NCBI GenBank assembly: GCA_023213395.1
Contig: CM041465.1
Coordinates: 38,385,741-38,449,740, forward strand
Origin: Cycas panzhihuaensis
Lineage: Eukaryota; Cycadophyta
DNA: 64,000 nt
Reading direction: 5' to 3'
In this document: piece after piece, positions 10,629 through 22,212 of the stretch
Layout of the letters: every line of letters starts with the position of its first letter
Numbering within the stretch: position 1 is the stretch's first letter
Made by a program: the position numbers and the translations under genes
Notes under the pieces: generated by a model
Seen by the model: only the letters and a program-made list of their open reading frames with translations
Told to the model about the DNA's origin: nothing
The model's database searches: none

Positions 10629-11043
10629 TGTTGGAAGATAATGTTTAATGTTTAATGTATTCAAGTGTAAGTTATGTCTTAGGGTCATTAATATATAGTC
10701 ATAAGTATTATGTTAGGGTCTAAGGGTTTCATATTATAATAATGTTATGTAAGAAGTTGAAAGGTCATTGGTCAATTAGTAGGTGGAAAGTCATTGGGTA
10801 TGTCAAAGGTCTTTTGTCCCACATGTAACTCACCTCATCACATATGTTCCCACCTATGATGTATAAATAGGTGGGTGAGGTAGAGTAGGCATTATCGAGT
10901 CATCATGGAGTCTCTTGGTGTGTCAGTGTTGTGGTTTCACCATGATGTAGTTATCCTTGATATGAGTTAATACAATTCTTATTTTGTTCATTGATCTTGT
11001 TCTATTGTCATTGATGTTGGATGATCTCCATGTGAAAGTTTAA
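10629..11043 (+). repeat. Ty1/copia LTR (CopS-like), with TATA box
   Basis: It begins TGTTGGAAGATAATG, the same start as the minus-strand LTRs ending at 41003 and 54048, and is followed by a primer site at 11046. A TATA-like GTATAAATAGG lies near 10860. The 3' end of the LTR is taken as a few bases before the primer site because no clean CA end is visible. No partner LTR was found. Confidence 0.65.
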
Positions 11044-11045
11044 CT

Positions 11046-11057
11046 TGGTATCAGAGC
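11046..11057 (+). promoter_or_regulatory. Primer binding site, tRNA-iMet type
   Basis: TGGTATCAGAGC is a full match to the site complementary to the initiator tRNA-Met 3' end, right after the LTR at 10629-11043. Confidence 0.85.
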
Positions 11058-13055
11058 AGGTTGCTTGTCAAGCTCTTCGTTGTGCAGGTTCATCAAATTA
11101 TTGACTTCTGAAGAGGTGGCTTTGTAGATCTGTTTGCCAGGTTGAGGATTTGTTTTTAGAAAGGTGCCTTAAGGCCATCGTTGTCCCAAATTGTGCCAAG
11201 CTTGATGTGAGACAAAATCTCTCTGGGTAATACTGCTCCTTTGCTTATTTTGAGAAGAGAGCTTTGTGCTGGTGTAAATTTGTGAAGAGGGAAGTTGATG
11301 ACATACGAATGATTTTGTTAGCCATTGAATTCTGTTTGAAAGTAAAGGGTTTGTACCTGCTAGGGCTTGTGTTGAAATATTGAGTGAAGTCAATTACTAA
11401 GTATGTATGAAATTATTTTGCATGGAGAAACTCCTGCCACAAATAAACTTTGAAGAAACCTTGTATGCACAAGAGTTTATGAATGGAAGAAGATCTTATA
11501 TATCTGCCCTGCAAAATCATAAATCAGCCATAAGATTTTTGCCTACTAGAAGAACAATATAACGTGATATTCAAGGAACAAACTATTGTCTGTTGACAAA
11601 TGAATAGCCTGAAGCTATTCTCCTATAGATAAAGAATAGCATACCAATTGAAGAAAGAATCTCTCCCTCTCTCAGAAAATCTGTTGTATGCTCTGTATAG
11701 AAAATTTATGTCCACTTGATTTCGCCTCATTACAGCTAATCAAAGGATAGACCGTGGTTGTGTAGGGTAAACCCTAAGCATAATAGAGGGACAGCCGAAT
11801 GAAGACCTTGCCTTTGTAAAAGAAAAAAAATGAAGCCACCTCTAAGACCAACGATCAACCATAAAGACCTTGAATCCTTAGGCACTTAAGAGGACTCTCT
11901 GTGTAAGAAAAAAGAAGAAGAAGTAGCTGCAGTGAATAGAAGTTGCGTAGAGATAAGATGAAAACCCTGCATAATGAAGGAGATGGATGCATGACCCTCC
12001 TTCACTATTAGAGTATTACAATGCGTCAACTTGGCTGCAAGCTTCATCGTTTACTGTTTGAGCATTATCAGAAAGATCAAAATTTTTTGAAATAGGCTAC
12101 CCTAGGTTTTCAGCAAGGACAAATAAGAAGCTGAAAAAGTGATCTGCATGTTGGAACTTAAGGTTGCAATCTTCTCTTATAATTGACTTGTGAAGTAATT
12201 AAAGAAGACAGACTAATTATATGGTCGAGCAGGGGATGACTTCATGAACAATCCCACTTTTTTAGCTTTAGTAAAGGCACCCAATCCTAATGTAGAAGGA
12301 GAAAATGTTCCTGTCTGCATGAAAATGACTGCAGATCCATAGGAGAGACGTGAACCTGCCCAACCGTGGAAAGAGGAAATCACCTGGCAGCTTTCCTAGG
12401 CACAGAGAGAAACTGAAATCACAGTATTGGACATTTGCCTTCTGTCGCATATGCCAAAATGCCCACCATTACGGAGAAAATTGGAGAATCACCCACACAG
12501 ATGAAGATCACGTGAATATGAAAGAACATTGATTGGATTTTTACTAGCAACAACTCTTCATAAATATTGGAGTACACCCGGACGGATGCCATAGCCATGG
12601 CAGAGTAGGCGAGTTCAAGTTGTGGTATGCGAAGGTCTTGCAAAGGCACATCGACAATAGTTTGGAGATATTCGCTCTCATGGTGGAGGGAGTGAACCAG
12701 AGGAGAAATTAATGTCTCCTTATTGTTCGAAGAATTGGAACGCCATACCATTTGCTGACCTGCTAGCCGAGGAAGGTTGTGTGAAGGATGCCCAGCCATA
12801 AGTCGAATCCCTCTGAAGAGAGGAGGAGGAGGAGGCCCAAACGAAGTGGAGCCTATTGAGATGCTTCATTCGTTGATGAAGAAGATGAAGATGAAAGCAT
12901 AGAAGACGAAAACGAAGGCATAGTCGAAGCCAAAGATTAGGGCAAAATTCGCTGCAAACTCTGTGTAATAGATAATCGTAGGCAAGGATTTATTCTTTTT
13001 TCAAAGTTGTGAAGGAAATTTAACAAAATTGAATGATCTTTTCGATTCTGCAGAT
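11058..13055. other. Unassigned region after the copia primer site
   Basis: No gag or pol domain was recognised on either strand. A minus-strand frame at 12419-12799 (about 126 codons) has no family I know. A purine-rich GA tract lies at 12820-12930. It may be leader of the LTR element at 10629 or older host sequence. It ends where the truncated CopL LTR begins. Confidence 0.4.
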
Positions 13056-13256
13056 TCTTGTAGGTGAAGTGTAGAGATCAATTCTCCTTCCTACTTGTTT
13101 CCATAATAGGTTGAGTTGAAGTTGAATGCTCCTCTCTATTAACTTCATGTCTTGTACTCCATGTTTCCATTAATCTAAAGTTTAGTCCTTCATGTTATGA
13201 TGTCCTATCCAGTTCCTTAATAGATCTTGGTGCTTGTGTCATTTCCATTGCTTTCA
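13056..13256 (+). repeat. CopL-1 5' LTR, 3' half only
   Basis: It matches 23956-24109 closely, with one or two substitutions and one indel by eye, and its end agrees with the solo LTR that ends at 63481 (both end in CTTTCA). The first 330 or so bases of the LTR are missing at 13056. Confidence 0.8.
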
Positions 13257-13259
13257 CTT

Positions 13260-13271
13260 TGGTATTAGAGC
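13260..13271 (+). promoter_or_regulatory. CopL-1 primer binding site
   Basis: TGGTATTAGAGC differs by one base from the tRNA-iMet site and lies three bases after the LTR end. Confidence 0.8.
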
Positions 13272-14102
13272 ATGGCGTTTTGAGGAGTGGATTCAAGGCT
13301 TTGTTGCACTCCACGTTTGGTAATGACCTTCGCCATCCAAAGGCAATCCAACTGGAGCAAGAATCAATTTCTTGATAGGTTTTGTTGTTGAAGGATTTTT
13401 TGCACTTTTAGCTTGCAAATTTTTTAAAGTAATTTTATGCAATTGTCTTGCGTATTTGTGTCTTGGAGGCTATCTTGGTGAGCAAAAAGAGGACGTTGAT
13501 ACTAAGATTTGCAGGTGATTGGGAGCCAATATTCATGTGTTTTACACGAGTAAGTTGTGTTGTAATCCTTGCATTTTTTTAGCAAAGTTGTGTATAAGTA
13601 GCTCTTATTGAAGAGATATTTGGTACTTTATGAAGATCTTTGAGCCTTATTCAATTGTATGAAGATGTTATGTATGTAAAATTCTTGAAATTACTAATTA
13701 TTTCAATATTGTTTTAAATTTGTACTTTGATTGTTTGTAGCCCTCCTGAAAAGAAAAAATTCCTATTTTGTAGTGGCTCTTCTTTTGATTAAGTAGCTAA
13801 ATTTGTTGAGGATTAAGGGAAAATTCTACAGGGTTTTTTTTCTCAAAGTATTCTCATTAAAGAGAATTTGTATTAAGGCCTACGTGGCTCATTTCATGCA
13901 GCTCCTCTCGGCTAGCTCTCATGTTGACATTGCATGGTGCAAGTGATCTCCTGCATTCAGTCTCACGTGGCAGATCTCATCTCCTCGTGGAAGCTCCGTA
14001 GACCAAATCTATCCAAGTGTTTTTTTTTTTTTTTTACTTACAGTTATGTTGGAGGAGTTTCTACTGGCTGCTCAATCTCTTGGTGAGACCCTTTGTCCAT
14101 GC
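13272..14102 (+). other. CopL-1 leader, left part
   Basis: This is non-coding sequence between primer site and the Chromo-1 insertion. It has a T run at 14020-14035 and a CTCCTCTCG/CTCATG-rich segment from 13880. The same style resumes after 19731, consistent with one leader cut in two. Confidence 0.55.
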
Positions 14103-14647
14103 TGTAGCAACCTTACAGAATTCTTCTAATAGATTTTACAAAAATAGACAAAATATCCACCAAATGCACTTGCAACATATCCAATCAAGAGAGCAATAAT
14201 ACAAATCCACTTGAATACAAATATATAATAGTATGAAATGAATATAAAGTAATAGATACAACGTTACCAAGAGATCCCACAAATTACTGACGATAAAGAA
14301 TCCCTCTTCGAGGCAAGGTTCCCTCCACAAAGCTCCTCAAAAGGGCCGAATATACTGCAGTCCAAGACCTCTTCTTTGATGATGAAATGAGGCCGCAAAT
14401 CCTCCTTAAATAGGCGGCCAACAGATAGCAATACAAGTCGGCCAGAAAAGATGATATTATTCTTAATACTGCACCAATAGAAGTCGGCCAGGACTTCTCC
14501 AAAAATCGGCGTGCCAACTTTAAATGGTCATAACTTTTGATATGTATGTCGAATTAACTTTCGTCTGGATCGTTGGAATCGTCGTTCAGAGACCTTTGAT
14601 TTGAATGGTCATAAGCTATATTTATGACCATATTTAGGAATGCTACA
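14103..14647 (-). repeat. Chromo-1 3' LTR
   Basis: It has TGTAGCAACC and GGAATGCTACA ends (plus orientation) and near-identity to 19188-19730. It carries the conserved block CCCTCTTCGAGGCAAGGTT (14303-14321) also found in Chromo-2 and NA LTRs, and a CTTAAATAGG TATA-like site (minus strand) near 14403. Confidence 0.95.
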
Positions 14648-14662
14648 AGTCTTCCCCCCTCA
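14648..14662 (-). promoter_or_regulatory. Chromo-1 polypurine tract
   Basis: The minus strand reads GAGGGGGGAAGACT directly before the LTR. It primes plus-strand DNA synthesis in this family. Confidence 0.85.
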
Positions 14663-15270
14663 AAACATGCTTTGCCCTCAAAGCATCGGTAATTTTTGTA
14701 CTGTTGTATCCATTCTTCAGATTCCCATGTGGCTTCACTATTGTCCATTGTTTTCCATTTGATAAGATATTCTGTGATTTCACGAGAACGCAACCTTTTG
14801 GTACGTTTCTGAAGGATACCTTCTGGTTCAATTGATAGTCCTCCTTCCTCATCTAATATTGGAAGTTCTGTCTGGATTGGTACCCTTTCTCCTAACTTCC
14901 TCTTCAGGCAAGAAACGTGGAATGTATTGTGTATTCGGCAATCTGGGGGAAGCTCTAATTTGTAGGCTACATCTCCAATTTTGCCACAATTTTATAGGGT
15001 CCAAAAATTTTGGTTGAAGTTTATTTCTCCTGCTTGTTTTAGGCTATTCTCGCTTGTAGGGTTGTAATCGCAGAAACCCAGCCTCCTACCTCGAATGAAC
15101 GCTTTGTTCTTTGAAGATCACTTGTTGCTTCATTCGATTGCGAGCTAAGTTCAAGTTATCTTTAAGGTATCCAAGATTCCGCCTTTGACTCCGGTGATAC
15201 TCTTCAATTGATTGTACTTTGGATGCTGGGTCCAGTTAAGAATGGATGGCAGTTCAAATCCATATAATGC
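14663..15270 (-). pseudogene. Chromo-1 integrase C-terminus and chromodomain
   Basis: The clearest part is at 14660-14770: EYLIKWKTMDNSEATWESEEW, which matches the chromodomain core (YLIKWK...ATWE..EW) known to steer chromovirus integration toward marked chromatin. Upstream (to about 15020) the minus strand carries the LPPDCRIHNTFHVSCL-type segment of the integrase C-terminal domain in another frame. At least two frame changes separate it from the integrase core. Confidence 0.8.
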
Positions 15271-15940
15271 TTAAAAGGGGACATCTTGGCAAGTGTGGTA
15301 AGTTGTATTGTACCACCATTCTGCTAAATGAAGCCATTTGTGCCATTGGAGTGGGCTTTGAGTGGTGAAATTACGTAGATAACCCTCTATGCATTTATTT
15401 ACGGCTTCTGTCTGACCGTCTGAATGCGGATGATACGCGGAACTCATATTAAACTTCGTGCCTGCTAATCTGAACAATTCTTGCCAGAAATGACTGGTGA
15501 ATTTGGGATCGCGATCACTAACTATCACTTTTGGAAACCCATGGAGACGATATATCTCCTTGATGAATAACTCTGCTATTTGAGGAGCTTTTGCTGTTGC
15601 TTGAGTTCCCCTAAAATGTGCATATTTGGTTAGTCGATCCACAACAACAAAAATAGTATCCTTACCTTCTGATTTTGGTAGCCCCGTGATGAAGTCCATA
15701 GATATCTCCTCCCATCTTTGTTTTGGAATTGGTAGAGGTTGAAGAAGACCTGGAGCTTTTACATTCTCTCCTCTGCTTTCTTTGGCAGTGATCACATTCT
15801 GCTACAAACTTCTGTATTTCTTCTTTCATTCCTTTCCAGAAGAAATTTTCTCGAACTTTGCGATAAGTTTTGTCTACTCCTGTATGGCCTCCCACTGGTG
15901 ACGCATGGGCCTCCTCTAAGATCTTTGTTTTAATTGTCAC
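15271..15940 (-). pseudogene. Chromo-1 integrase core
   Basis: The zinc-binding part reads HASPVGGHTGVDKTYRKV followed by CDHCQRK (His-His-Cys-Cys). The catalytic core has Asp in SMDFITGLPKS, Asp in VSDRDPKFTS and Glu in GQTEAVNKC, so the DDE triad is present. A frame change lies around 15662-15795 between zinc finger and core. A further open part ends NTTYHTCQDVPF at 15271. Confidence 0.9.
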
Positions 15941-16001
15941 GCCATGTGCACTAGCATCTTACCTTTTCACAAGATTAAATTTCCTTGGAGAGTACTTGGT
16001 A

Positions 16002-16824
16002 TTAAGTCCTTCCTTGATTTTTGCAAGACCTTTGAGAATGAGTGTCCTTGTCGTAACCTTTGACTGGTTCCTCCGTCCATGCTGGGCTAATTATGGTAAT
16101 GGCTTTTAATGATGCTTTATCCTCTTCATGATCTTCTGCTACGGATCTTGATAATGCGCCTGCTATGATGTTCTCCTTTCCTTTCTTGTAAACTATCGAA
16201 AAGTCAAATGCTTGTAATCTGCTAACCCACTTTTGTTGTTCATCTGTTAAGGATTTTGATTCAGAAATATTTCGCATCGTCATGACTGGCCTTGACGATA
16301 AATTTATTTCCTAGCAAATATTGTCGCCACTGTTGGATGGCATGCATAATCGCTAGCATTTCTTTGTCGTATATTGGTTTGAGGCGCTCACGGCTATTGA
16401 GCTTACGACTTTCATATGCTAGTGGTCGATCTTCTTGTAGTAAAACTGCTCCCAACCCAAAACTAGAGGCGTCACATTCAATAGTGAAGGATTTTGAGAA
16501 TTGTGGTAGTGCAAGGACTGGGGCCGTAGTCATAGCTATCTTTAGTTGTTGGAATGCCGCTTCCGCTAATTGATCCCATTTAAATGCCTCTTTTCTTGTC
16601 AAATCATAGAGGCGCAATATATGAGCATAACCCTTGATAAATTTGCGTACGAAACCGGCAGCTCCTAAGAATCCTCGAACTCCCGTAACATTCTTAGGCG
16701 TGGGCCAATTGATAATTGCCTCGATCTTCTTTGGGTCAATTCGCACTCCTTCGGAAGATATTATATGCCCCAAATATTCTAGCTCTGTTTGCCCAAATGT
16801 ACATTTCTTTTTGTTCGCAAACAA
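16002..16824 (-). pseudogene. Chromo-1 RNase H
   Basis: The minus-strand reading gives LEYLGHIISSEGVRIDPKK (RT connection), then the RNase H residues Asp in ECDASSFGLGAVLLQ, Glu in YDKEMLAIMHAI and Asp in the terminal NIIAGALSR-type end (Asp replaced by Gly). A frameshift near 16261-16283 moves the reading frame after FIVKASHDD. The enzyme would remove RNA from the hybrid. Confidence 0.85.
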
Positions 16825-16855
16825 TTGTTGGTTTTGTAATAATTGGAGGATGATC

Positions 16856-17576
16856 TCAGATGTGTTGGAGATGCTCTTGCCAAGAACGGCTATAGATTAG
16901 AATATCATCAAAAAAAACTAGCACAAAATTTCGAATATACGGCTTGAGGATTTGGTTCATCATATTTTGAAACGTTGTAGGGGCATTCGTCAGCCCAAAA
17001 GGCATAACCCGAAATTCGAATAGCCCTTCGTGTGTGCGGAAAGCCGTCTTATGTGTGTCTTCCTCTTTGATGCGAATCTGATAGTATCCGGAGAGTAGAT
17101 CAATTTTTGAGAAGAACTTTGCTCCATGAAGTTCATCCAAAAGGTCATCGATACGAGGAATCGGGTATCTATTCTTGATCGTTAATTTATTGAGAGCCCG
17201 ATAATCTCCACATACGATATGATCCATCTTTCTTTCGTGCAATTATAACTGGAGATGCAAAGGGACTACTACTTGGGACGATGATTCCTTGTTGGAGAAA
17301 ATCTTGAGTGATGTGTTCAATCTCTTGTTTATGATGGAATGGGTGCCTATATGGCCTGATATTGATAGGGGCCGATTGAGGAACCAAATCAATCGCATGC
17401 TCATATCCACGACTAGGAGGAAGTTCATGTGGTAGTTCCTCAAAAACCTTACTATATTGGTCAATTAGCTCTTGTACCTCCATGGGAACTTCTTCTGCTG
17501 CTATCTTATAACAGGAAATCATGAATGAAGTGGGATTTTTTCGAAGTATCTTTTCCATACGCTGAGATGATACCAA
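16856..17576 (-). pseudogene. Chromo-1 reverse transcriptase
   Basis: The early part (17187-17576) holds ELPPSRGYEHAIDLVPQSAP and [20 protein letters not shown]. The palm follows in a second frame: [29 protein letters not shown] and [16 protein letters not shown], and the catalytic box is [10 protein letters not shown]. The catalytic Asp residues are therefore intact. The frame break lies at about 17190-17240. Confidence 0.9.
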
Positions 17577-18000
17577 TTATACTGGAGGAATGTCGGGAGC
17601 CTCTAGCTTGTACTTACGTCCCTTTTGGTGAAAATGCATAAACCGCGTCCGAAAGTTGGTAACAATATTTCCCAAGGTTTGAAGCCATTGTACTCCTAGA
17701 ACCACGTCAACCCCGCCAATAGGCATGGCAAACATGCAAGATGTGGTTGAGTACTCCGCAATACGTAAGCTTACTTGTTGGCAATAACCACCACAAGGCA
17801 TAGTCCTACCATTTGCTATTGCCACTTGGAATATATTGAGTGGTTGTACTATGAGACCTAACTTTTCTACAGTAGGGCGATTTATGAAATTGTGTGTACT
17901 ACCACTATCTACCAAAATGGAAACCTCCGCATTTTTTATTAACCCTCGAAATCTCAATGTTTGTGGTGTGCTGCCTCCCGTTGATGGCTTGAAGTGATAT
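17577..18000 (-). pseudogene. Chromo-1 aspartic protease
   Basis: The active-site loop is intact as VDSGSTHNFI, and a second hydrophobic-Gly signature VDVVLGVQWLQTLG is present, both typical of chromovirus retropepsins. It lies between the gag zinc knuckle and RT in the same direction. A stop separates it from RT at about 17577. Confidence 0.9.
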
Positions 18001-18039
18001 CTGAATATTGTCTGGGTTTGTATTCAATAACTCCTCTAT

Positions 18040-19190
18040 CTAGGCTTCGTCTTCTTGGACCAATGCTTCCTCTGTAATTTCATCCATAGTTTGATCAAGG
18101 AGAGGGTCTTCCTCATTATTCATCATGAACATTTTCTTAGGAGGGCATATATGTTCCCGATTATACTTTCCTCCACAACGAAAACATGTTCCATTCTTGA
18201 TGTGTTCTGCTCTTGACATTTGTTCATCTTTTTTCTCCCCCATAGGAGCACTCACTTTAGTTCCCGACTGTGTCCAATTTGGTTTAAATTGCTGGCTAGG
18301 AGGTCTTTCAAACTCGGTTCGTCGAACGAAACTTTGTCTTCCTTCTCTAAATTCTGCTTTAATGTTCCTGGCATGGCGTATGGCATCGGTTAGGAAGCTC
18401 ACTTCCATGATCTTTAGTTGATACCTGATATTACCTCGAAGACCTGCTATGTATACTTCTACGAGTTGAGGTTCACTAATATGGGCATCCACCATACTAT
18501 GCAAAGGCTTGGAACCTGCTCAAGATAAGATTGTACCGTACCGACCTATTGTAACCTAGTAAGCTGGGCGAAATAATCCGTTTTTCGTTGTATCTTCATA
18601 TTGCTGGAATAGAGACTTCTTAAAAAAAATCCAATTGTAGTGGATTGTTCCCTCATAATTTCTTTGCCACCAATGAAAAAATTGTAAGGCTTTTCCGTAT
18701 AAGTGCAACGCTGGCACCACCAATTTTTCTTTATTGGTTAAAGGGGTGGTTTTGAAGTAGACCTCCATCTGCATCACCCAACTACGAATATCCCGGGATC
18801 TATCTGGGTCAAATTTTTCTAGCTGAAATTTAGTTCCCTTAAGACCGAGCCCAACCTGATCTCCTAAGTATTCCCCTTCTTCTTGGCTCTGCTCCTCTTC
18901 TTTATCTCTACTTTGAAATCCAAAATCTTTTTGGAGCCAATGTAATATCACGAATTTCTTGTATATTCGATTTCAATTCCTTGTACTGGGTTTGCATTAG
19001 TGTAATACTACTGTCCAAATGGTCCACCCTTTTTGACATGTCCTCGATTCCCTGGGAGGCTTGGAGCACCATTTTTCCTATTGTAGTTTTTCCTGACCTT
19101 AACTCCGCGCTATTGAAAAAAAGTTTCTCAGATATTTCTTGCAGAGACACGCTAAATATCCGCTTCGAACGAAGCTCTGATACCACTTGT
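18040..19190 (-). pseudogene. Chromo-1 gag
   Basis: A heptad-like N-terminal part (18908-19190: GIEDMSKRVDHLDSSITLMQ) is followed by a capsid domain (18556-18951: FDPDRSRDIRSWVMQMEVYF and LYGKALQFFHWWQ). A C-terminal part carries the plant chromovirus zinc knuckle CFRCGGKYNREHIC at about 18150-18195. Frame changes lie near 18510-18560 and 18910-18950. The open frame at the right end runs back through the primer site into the LTR, so its true start is not obvious. Confidence 0.85.
19174..19185 (-). promoter_or_regulatory. Chromo-1 primer binding site
   Basis: The minus strand reads TGGTATCAGAGC, a full match to the tRNA-iMet site, two bases inside the 5' LTR. Confidence 0.95.
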
Positions 19191-19730
19191 AGCAACCTTA
19201 CAGAATTCTTCTAATAGATTTTACAAAAATAGACAAAATATCCACCAAATGCACTTGCAACATATCCAATCAAGAGAGCAATAATACAAATCCACTTGAA
19301 TACAAATATATAATGGTATGAAATGAAAATAAAGTAATAGATACAACGTTACCAAGAGATCCCGCAAATTACTGACGATAAAGAATCCTCTCGAGGCAAG
19401 GTTCCCTCCACAAAGCTCCTCAAAAGGGCCGAAAATACTGCAGTCCAAGACCTCTTCTTTGATGATGAAATGAGGCCGCAAATCCTCCTTAAATAGGCGG
19501 CCAACGGATAGCAATACAAGTCGGCCAGAAAAGATGATATTATTCTTAATACTGCACCAATAGAAGTCGGCCAGAACTTCTCCAAAAACTGGCAGGCCAA
19601 CTTTAAATGGTCATAACTTTTGATACGTATGTCGAATTAACTTTTGTCTGGATCGTTGGAATCGTCGTTCAGAGACCTTTGATTTGAATGGTCATAAGCT
19701 ATATTTATGACCATATTTAGGAATGCTACA
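19188..19730 (-). repeat. Chromo-1 5' LTR
   Basis: It is the partner of 14103-14647 with the same TGTAGC...GCTACA ends, followed by the CATGC duplication at 19731-19735. Confidence 0.95.
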
Positions 19731-21300
19731 CATGCAATTTCATGTGTGACTCCTTTTGGCGGCTCCCCACTGTGTGCAATTAGTGTCTAACCTACATCTC
19801 CTCCTGCTCGTGTGGCCCTGCACTACCTGTGGAATCCTCCACTGTTCTAACAACGTGCTTCACCCATGGTATAGCTCATCTACTGTTTTCAGTGTGTAAC
19901 ACCGTGCGACTTTCGTGAAGTAGCATCTCCGTGCGCCCCCGTATGGTGCAGCTCATCTCACGTGCCATCTTTCCTGTGTGTGCGGCTCCGTCTGCGGTTG
20001 GCTTCCGTGAAATTGTATGACCATGCGACTCCAGTTTGCATCTGCAGTCTCCCGAGTTCTACCTGCACCGTGCGCTTCTGTAGATGGCATCCTTTGCGTG
20101 TCTCGTCTCTTCGAACGGCTCCCACATAGACAATCCTTGTCTCGCGGCGTAAACCACATGATCTCCTCGGGCGACTCTCGGCTTGACCTTCTCCGTATCC
20201 ACGATTCTCCGACGACGTCCACAGGAATCTGCACACGCAGTAACACGACTCTGCCGCCAATAAATATTCGATATCTTTCATATAGTTTTAAAACTATACG
20301 ATATGTAATTTGAAATATATTTAAGTATATTCTTTTTTTTATTTCTGTTTTTACACTTTAACTTCCTAGAATTTAACTAATCCTTTTCTTAACCATTGTA
20401 AGAGCCTTTTTAGTATCTTTTTTTAGTGTATAAATCACACTAAACATTATTAAAAAAAAAAAAAATCAAATGTAATCACTATCTTTAAGTGATTTTTATC
20501 ACTTCTTTGTAAAAACTTACGTATTCTTAATGATGCTAAGCTCCCTGTGAGATAACTTAAGTCATTAAATTTAGGCTTAAAGTGATTCAAGATTATCTTT
20601 TTCAAGAGTTTATGTTAAGTGCGTTAATCACACTAACTCTACAAATGTCTTGCAAGTGTATTTTGGTGATTTAAACACCATAATTTTGACTTATTTAGGC
20701 CTCAAATTTGTACCAGTTAAGGCACTTTTGCTCACTGGGCTCCCTGCATGGTGAGCCAATTTCTGGTGAGACTCAACTTCAAACACAGAAAAGGGTCAAA
20801 GATCAATAAAGACTTCAATTTTTGGTGTGTAAGGATCATTTTTTCGATCCCAGGTGTTCGTGGTGGACTTGCTTCATTATTAGCTTGGTTAGGCATTGAA
20901 ATTTATTGTGTTTAGTTGTTGATTATCTCATTGTGAGATTGTTTATTGTACTTAGTTGCATTATTTATCATTCAAAACAACTACATTATACTTTTGAAGT
21001 GTTTTTGACAAAGTTTATAGCAGCAGAAAAAGCCTACAAGCACTTATTTCAGCACTAATTTAACCGACTTTCAATCATTAAAAATACTAAGTGGGAAGGC
21101 CCGAAAAGAGTTCATACTCTGCCTCAAGTACCAATAACTTGGCCAATGCTGATTCTGACATCAGGTTGGACAACTTGCGAGCTAAGCCCTCCATTCCGTC
21201 CACAATTTTCAGTCTCGAACTGATCATCATTGGATATTGAGTAGAACTTAAGTAGCGTCAACTCAAAAGTCTCCAAGTTTCATCTGGTACATTAATCAAG
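19731..21300 (+). other. CopL-1 leader, right part
   Basis: A GC-richer section at 19740-20270 is full of CGTGCG/GTGCGACT-like words. It is followed by an AT-rich part with an 18-base perfect palindrome (20281-20298) and an A run at 20452-20465. Frames in the GC-rich part are open on both strands, show no domain and are not called. Confidence 0.55.
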
Positions 21301-21708
21301 ATGGCGACATAGATGCTCAATGCAAACACCATTAAACTAACAGGTGCTGAAAACTATCTTACATGGAAGAAGCAAGCTAAAAATTTGTTGATTATGAACG
21401 AGTTGTGGGGTTATGTGTCAGGCGAAATTGCCAAACCCGAACCAACTCATGATCCTGCTAATCCACGAAATTTAATTCCTATTGATCTTGTTGCATTAGC
21501 TTCTTTTAAAGCAAGGGATAAAGTCGCACTTGTTTTTATTCATCTGTCTATTAGTAATAGTGTCGATCAGAACATTGAATCTGCATCGACTTTAAAAGAT
21601 GCTTGGGATATAATTGTCTCTTTGTATGAACGTAAAGGTGATGCAAGAATTGTCATGTATAAAGCAAAATTGTTCAGTTTGAAGTATGTTGCTCCAATAG
21701 CAGCCTGA
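21301..21708 (+). pseudogene. CopL-1 gag (N-terminal part)
   Basis: The first ATG at 21301 is followed by a stop after three codons, and the frame reopens at ATG 21313. The protein has the copia gag pattern KLTGAENYLTWKKQAKNLL, then LWGYVSG and DAWDIIVSLYE. It ends at a stop at 21706, with the zinc-knuckle part deleted before the protease. In the family this is the particle protein. Confidence 0.85.
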
Positions 21709-21769
21709 TTGCTTTCAAGGTCACACAGCTCAACATGATCCAAGTGACATAACCTTTTTTGCATATATG

Positions 21770-22212
21770 GCAGTCACAATGCTAACACATGGATCATCGA
21801 TTCTGGTGCATCACGCCACATGACAGGTGATGCAGATATATTATCAAGTTTTCAAGAATGCAAGGGAGAAACAGTGACATTTGGGGACAATGCCATTGTA
21901 GAAATATTGGGTGTAGATCAAATTGCATCTCATAATCAGCATTCTGCATTTCCTAGTGACAATGTTTTCTTAGTTCCTAGAATGTCCAAGAATTCACTCT
22001 CTGTTAGTCAACTTGATAAACAACAGATGAGTGTATTGTTTAAGGACATAAAATGTATCATCAGGGATAAAGAAGACCGGATAGTTGTAGTCGGTCATGA
22101 AGATCGTGGCCTCTACAAATTAGATGCAATATCTAGTACTTCTCATGCATTTGTCTCCCAATCTGTAAACAAAATCAACTATGGCATGAACGACTTGGAC
22201 ATCTTAATTTAG
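21770..22212 (+). pseudogene. CopL-1 protease
   Basis: WIIDSGASRHMTGD carries the intact DSG active site of copia proteases at about 21790-21830. VFLVPRMSKNSLSVSQL follows, corresponding to the usual VPxLxxNLLSVxQL. The frame stops at 22210 just inside the GAG-pre-integrase region. Confidence 0.85.

Larger units (their letters stand above)
14103..19730 (-). mobile_element. Chromo-1, complete Ty3/gypsy chromovirus
   Basis: Two LTRs (14103-14647 and 19188-19730, ends TGTAGC...GCTACA) flank an internal region with a tRNA-iMet primer site, gag, protease, RT, RNase H, integrase, chromodomain and polypurine tract in the right order on the minus strand. The 5-base target duplication CATGC is perfect (14098-14102 and 19731-19735). 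By eye the LTRs differ by about 12 substitutions and a 2-base indel over 543 bases. Several frameshifts and stops are present, so it is complete in structure but probably not active. Confidence 0.95.

Noticed and set aside
12419-12799. Minus-strand frame of 126 codons as a host gene
   Set aside because: No recognisable family and no splice support. It lies in a degraded region with no matching transposon frame either, so it is left unassigned.
19953-20313. Overlapping open frames on both strands in the GC-rich leader
   Set aside because: GC-rich composition lowers stop frequency. No domain was seen, and the location within the CopL-1 leader explains it.
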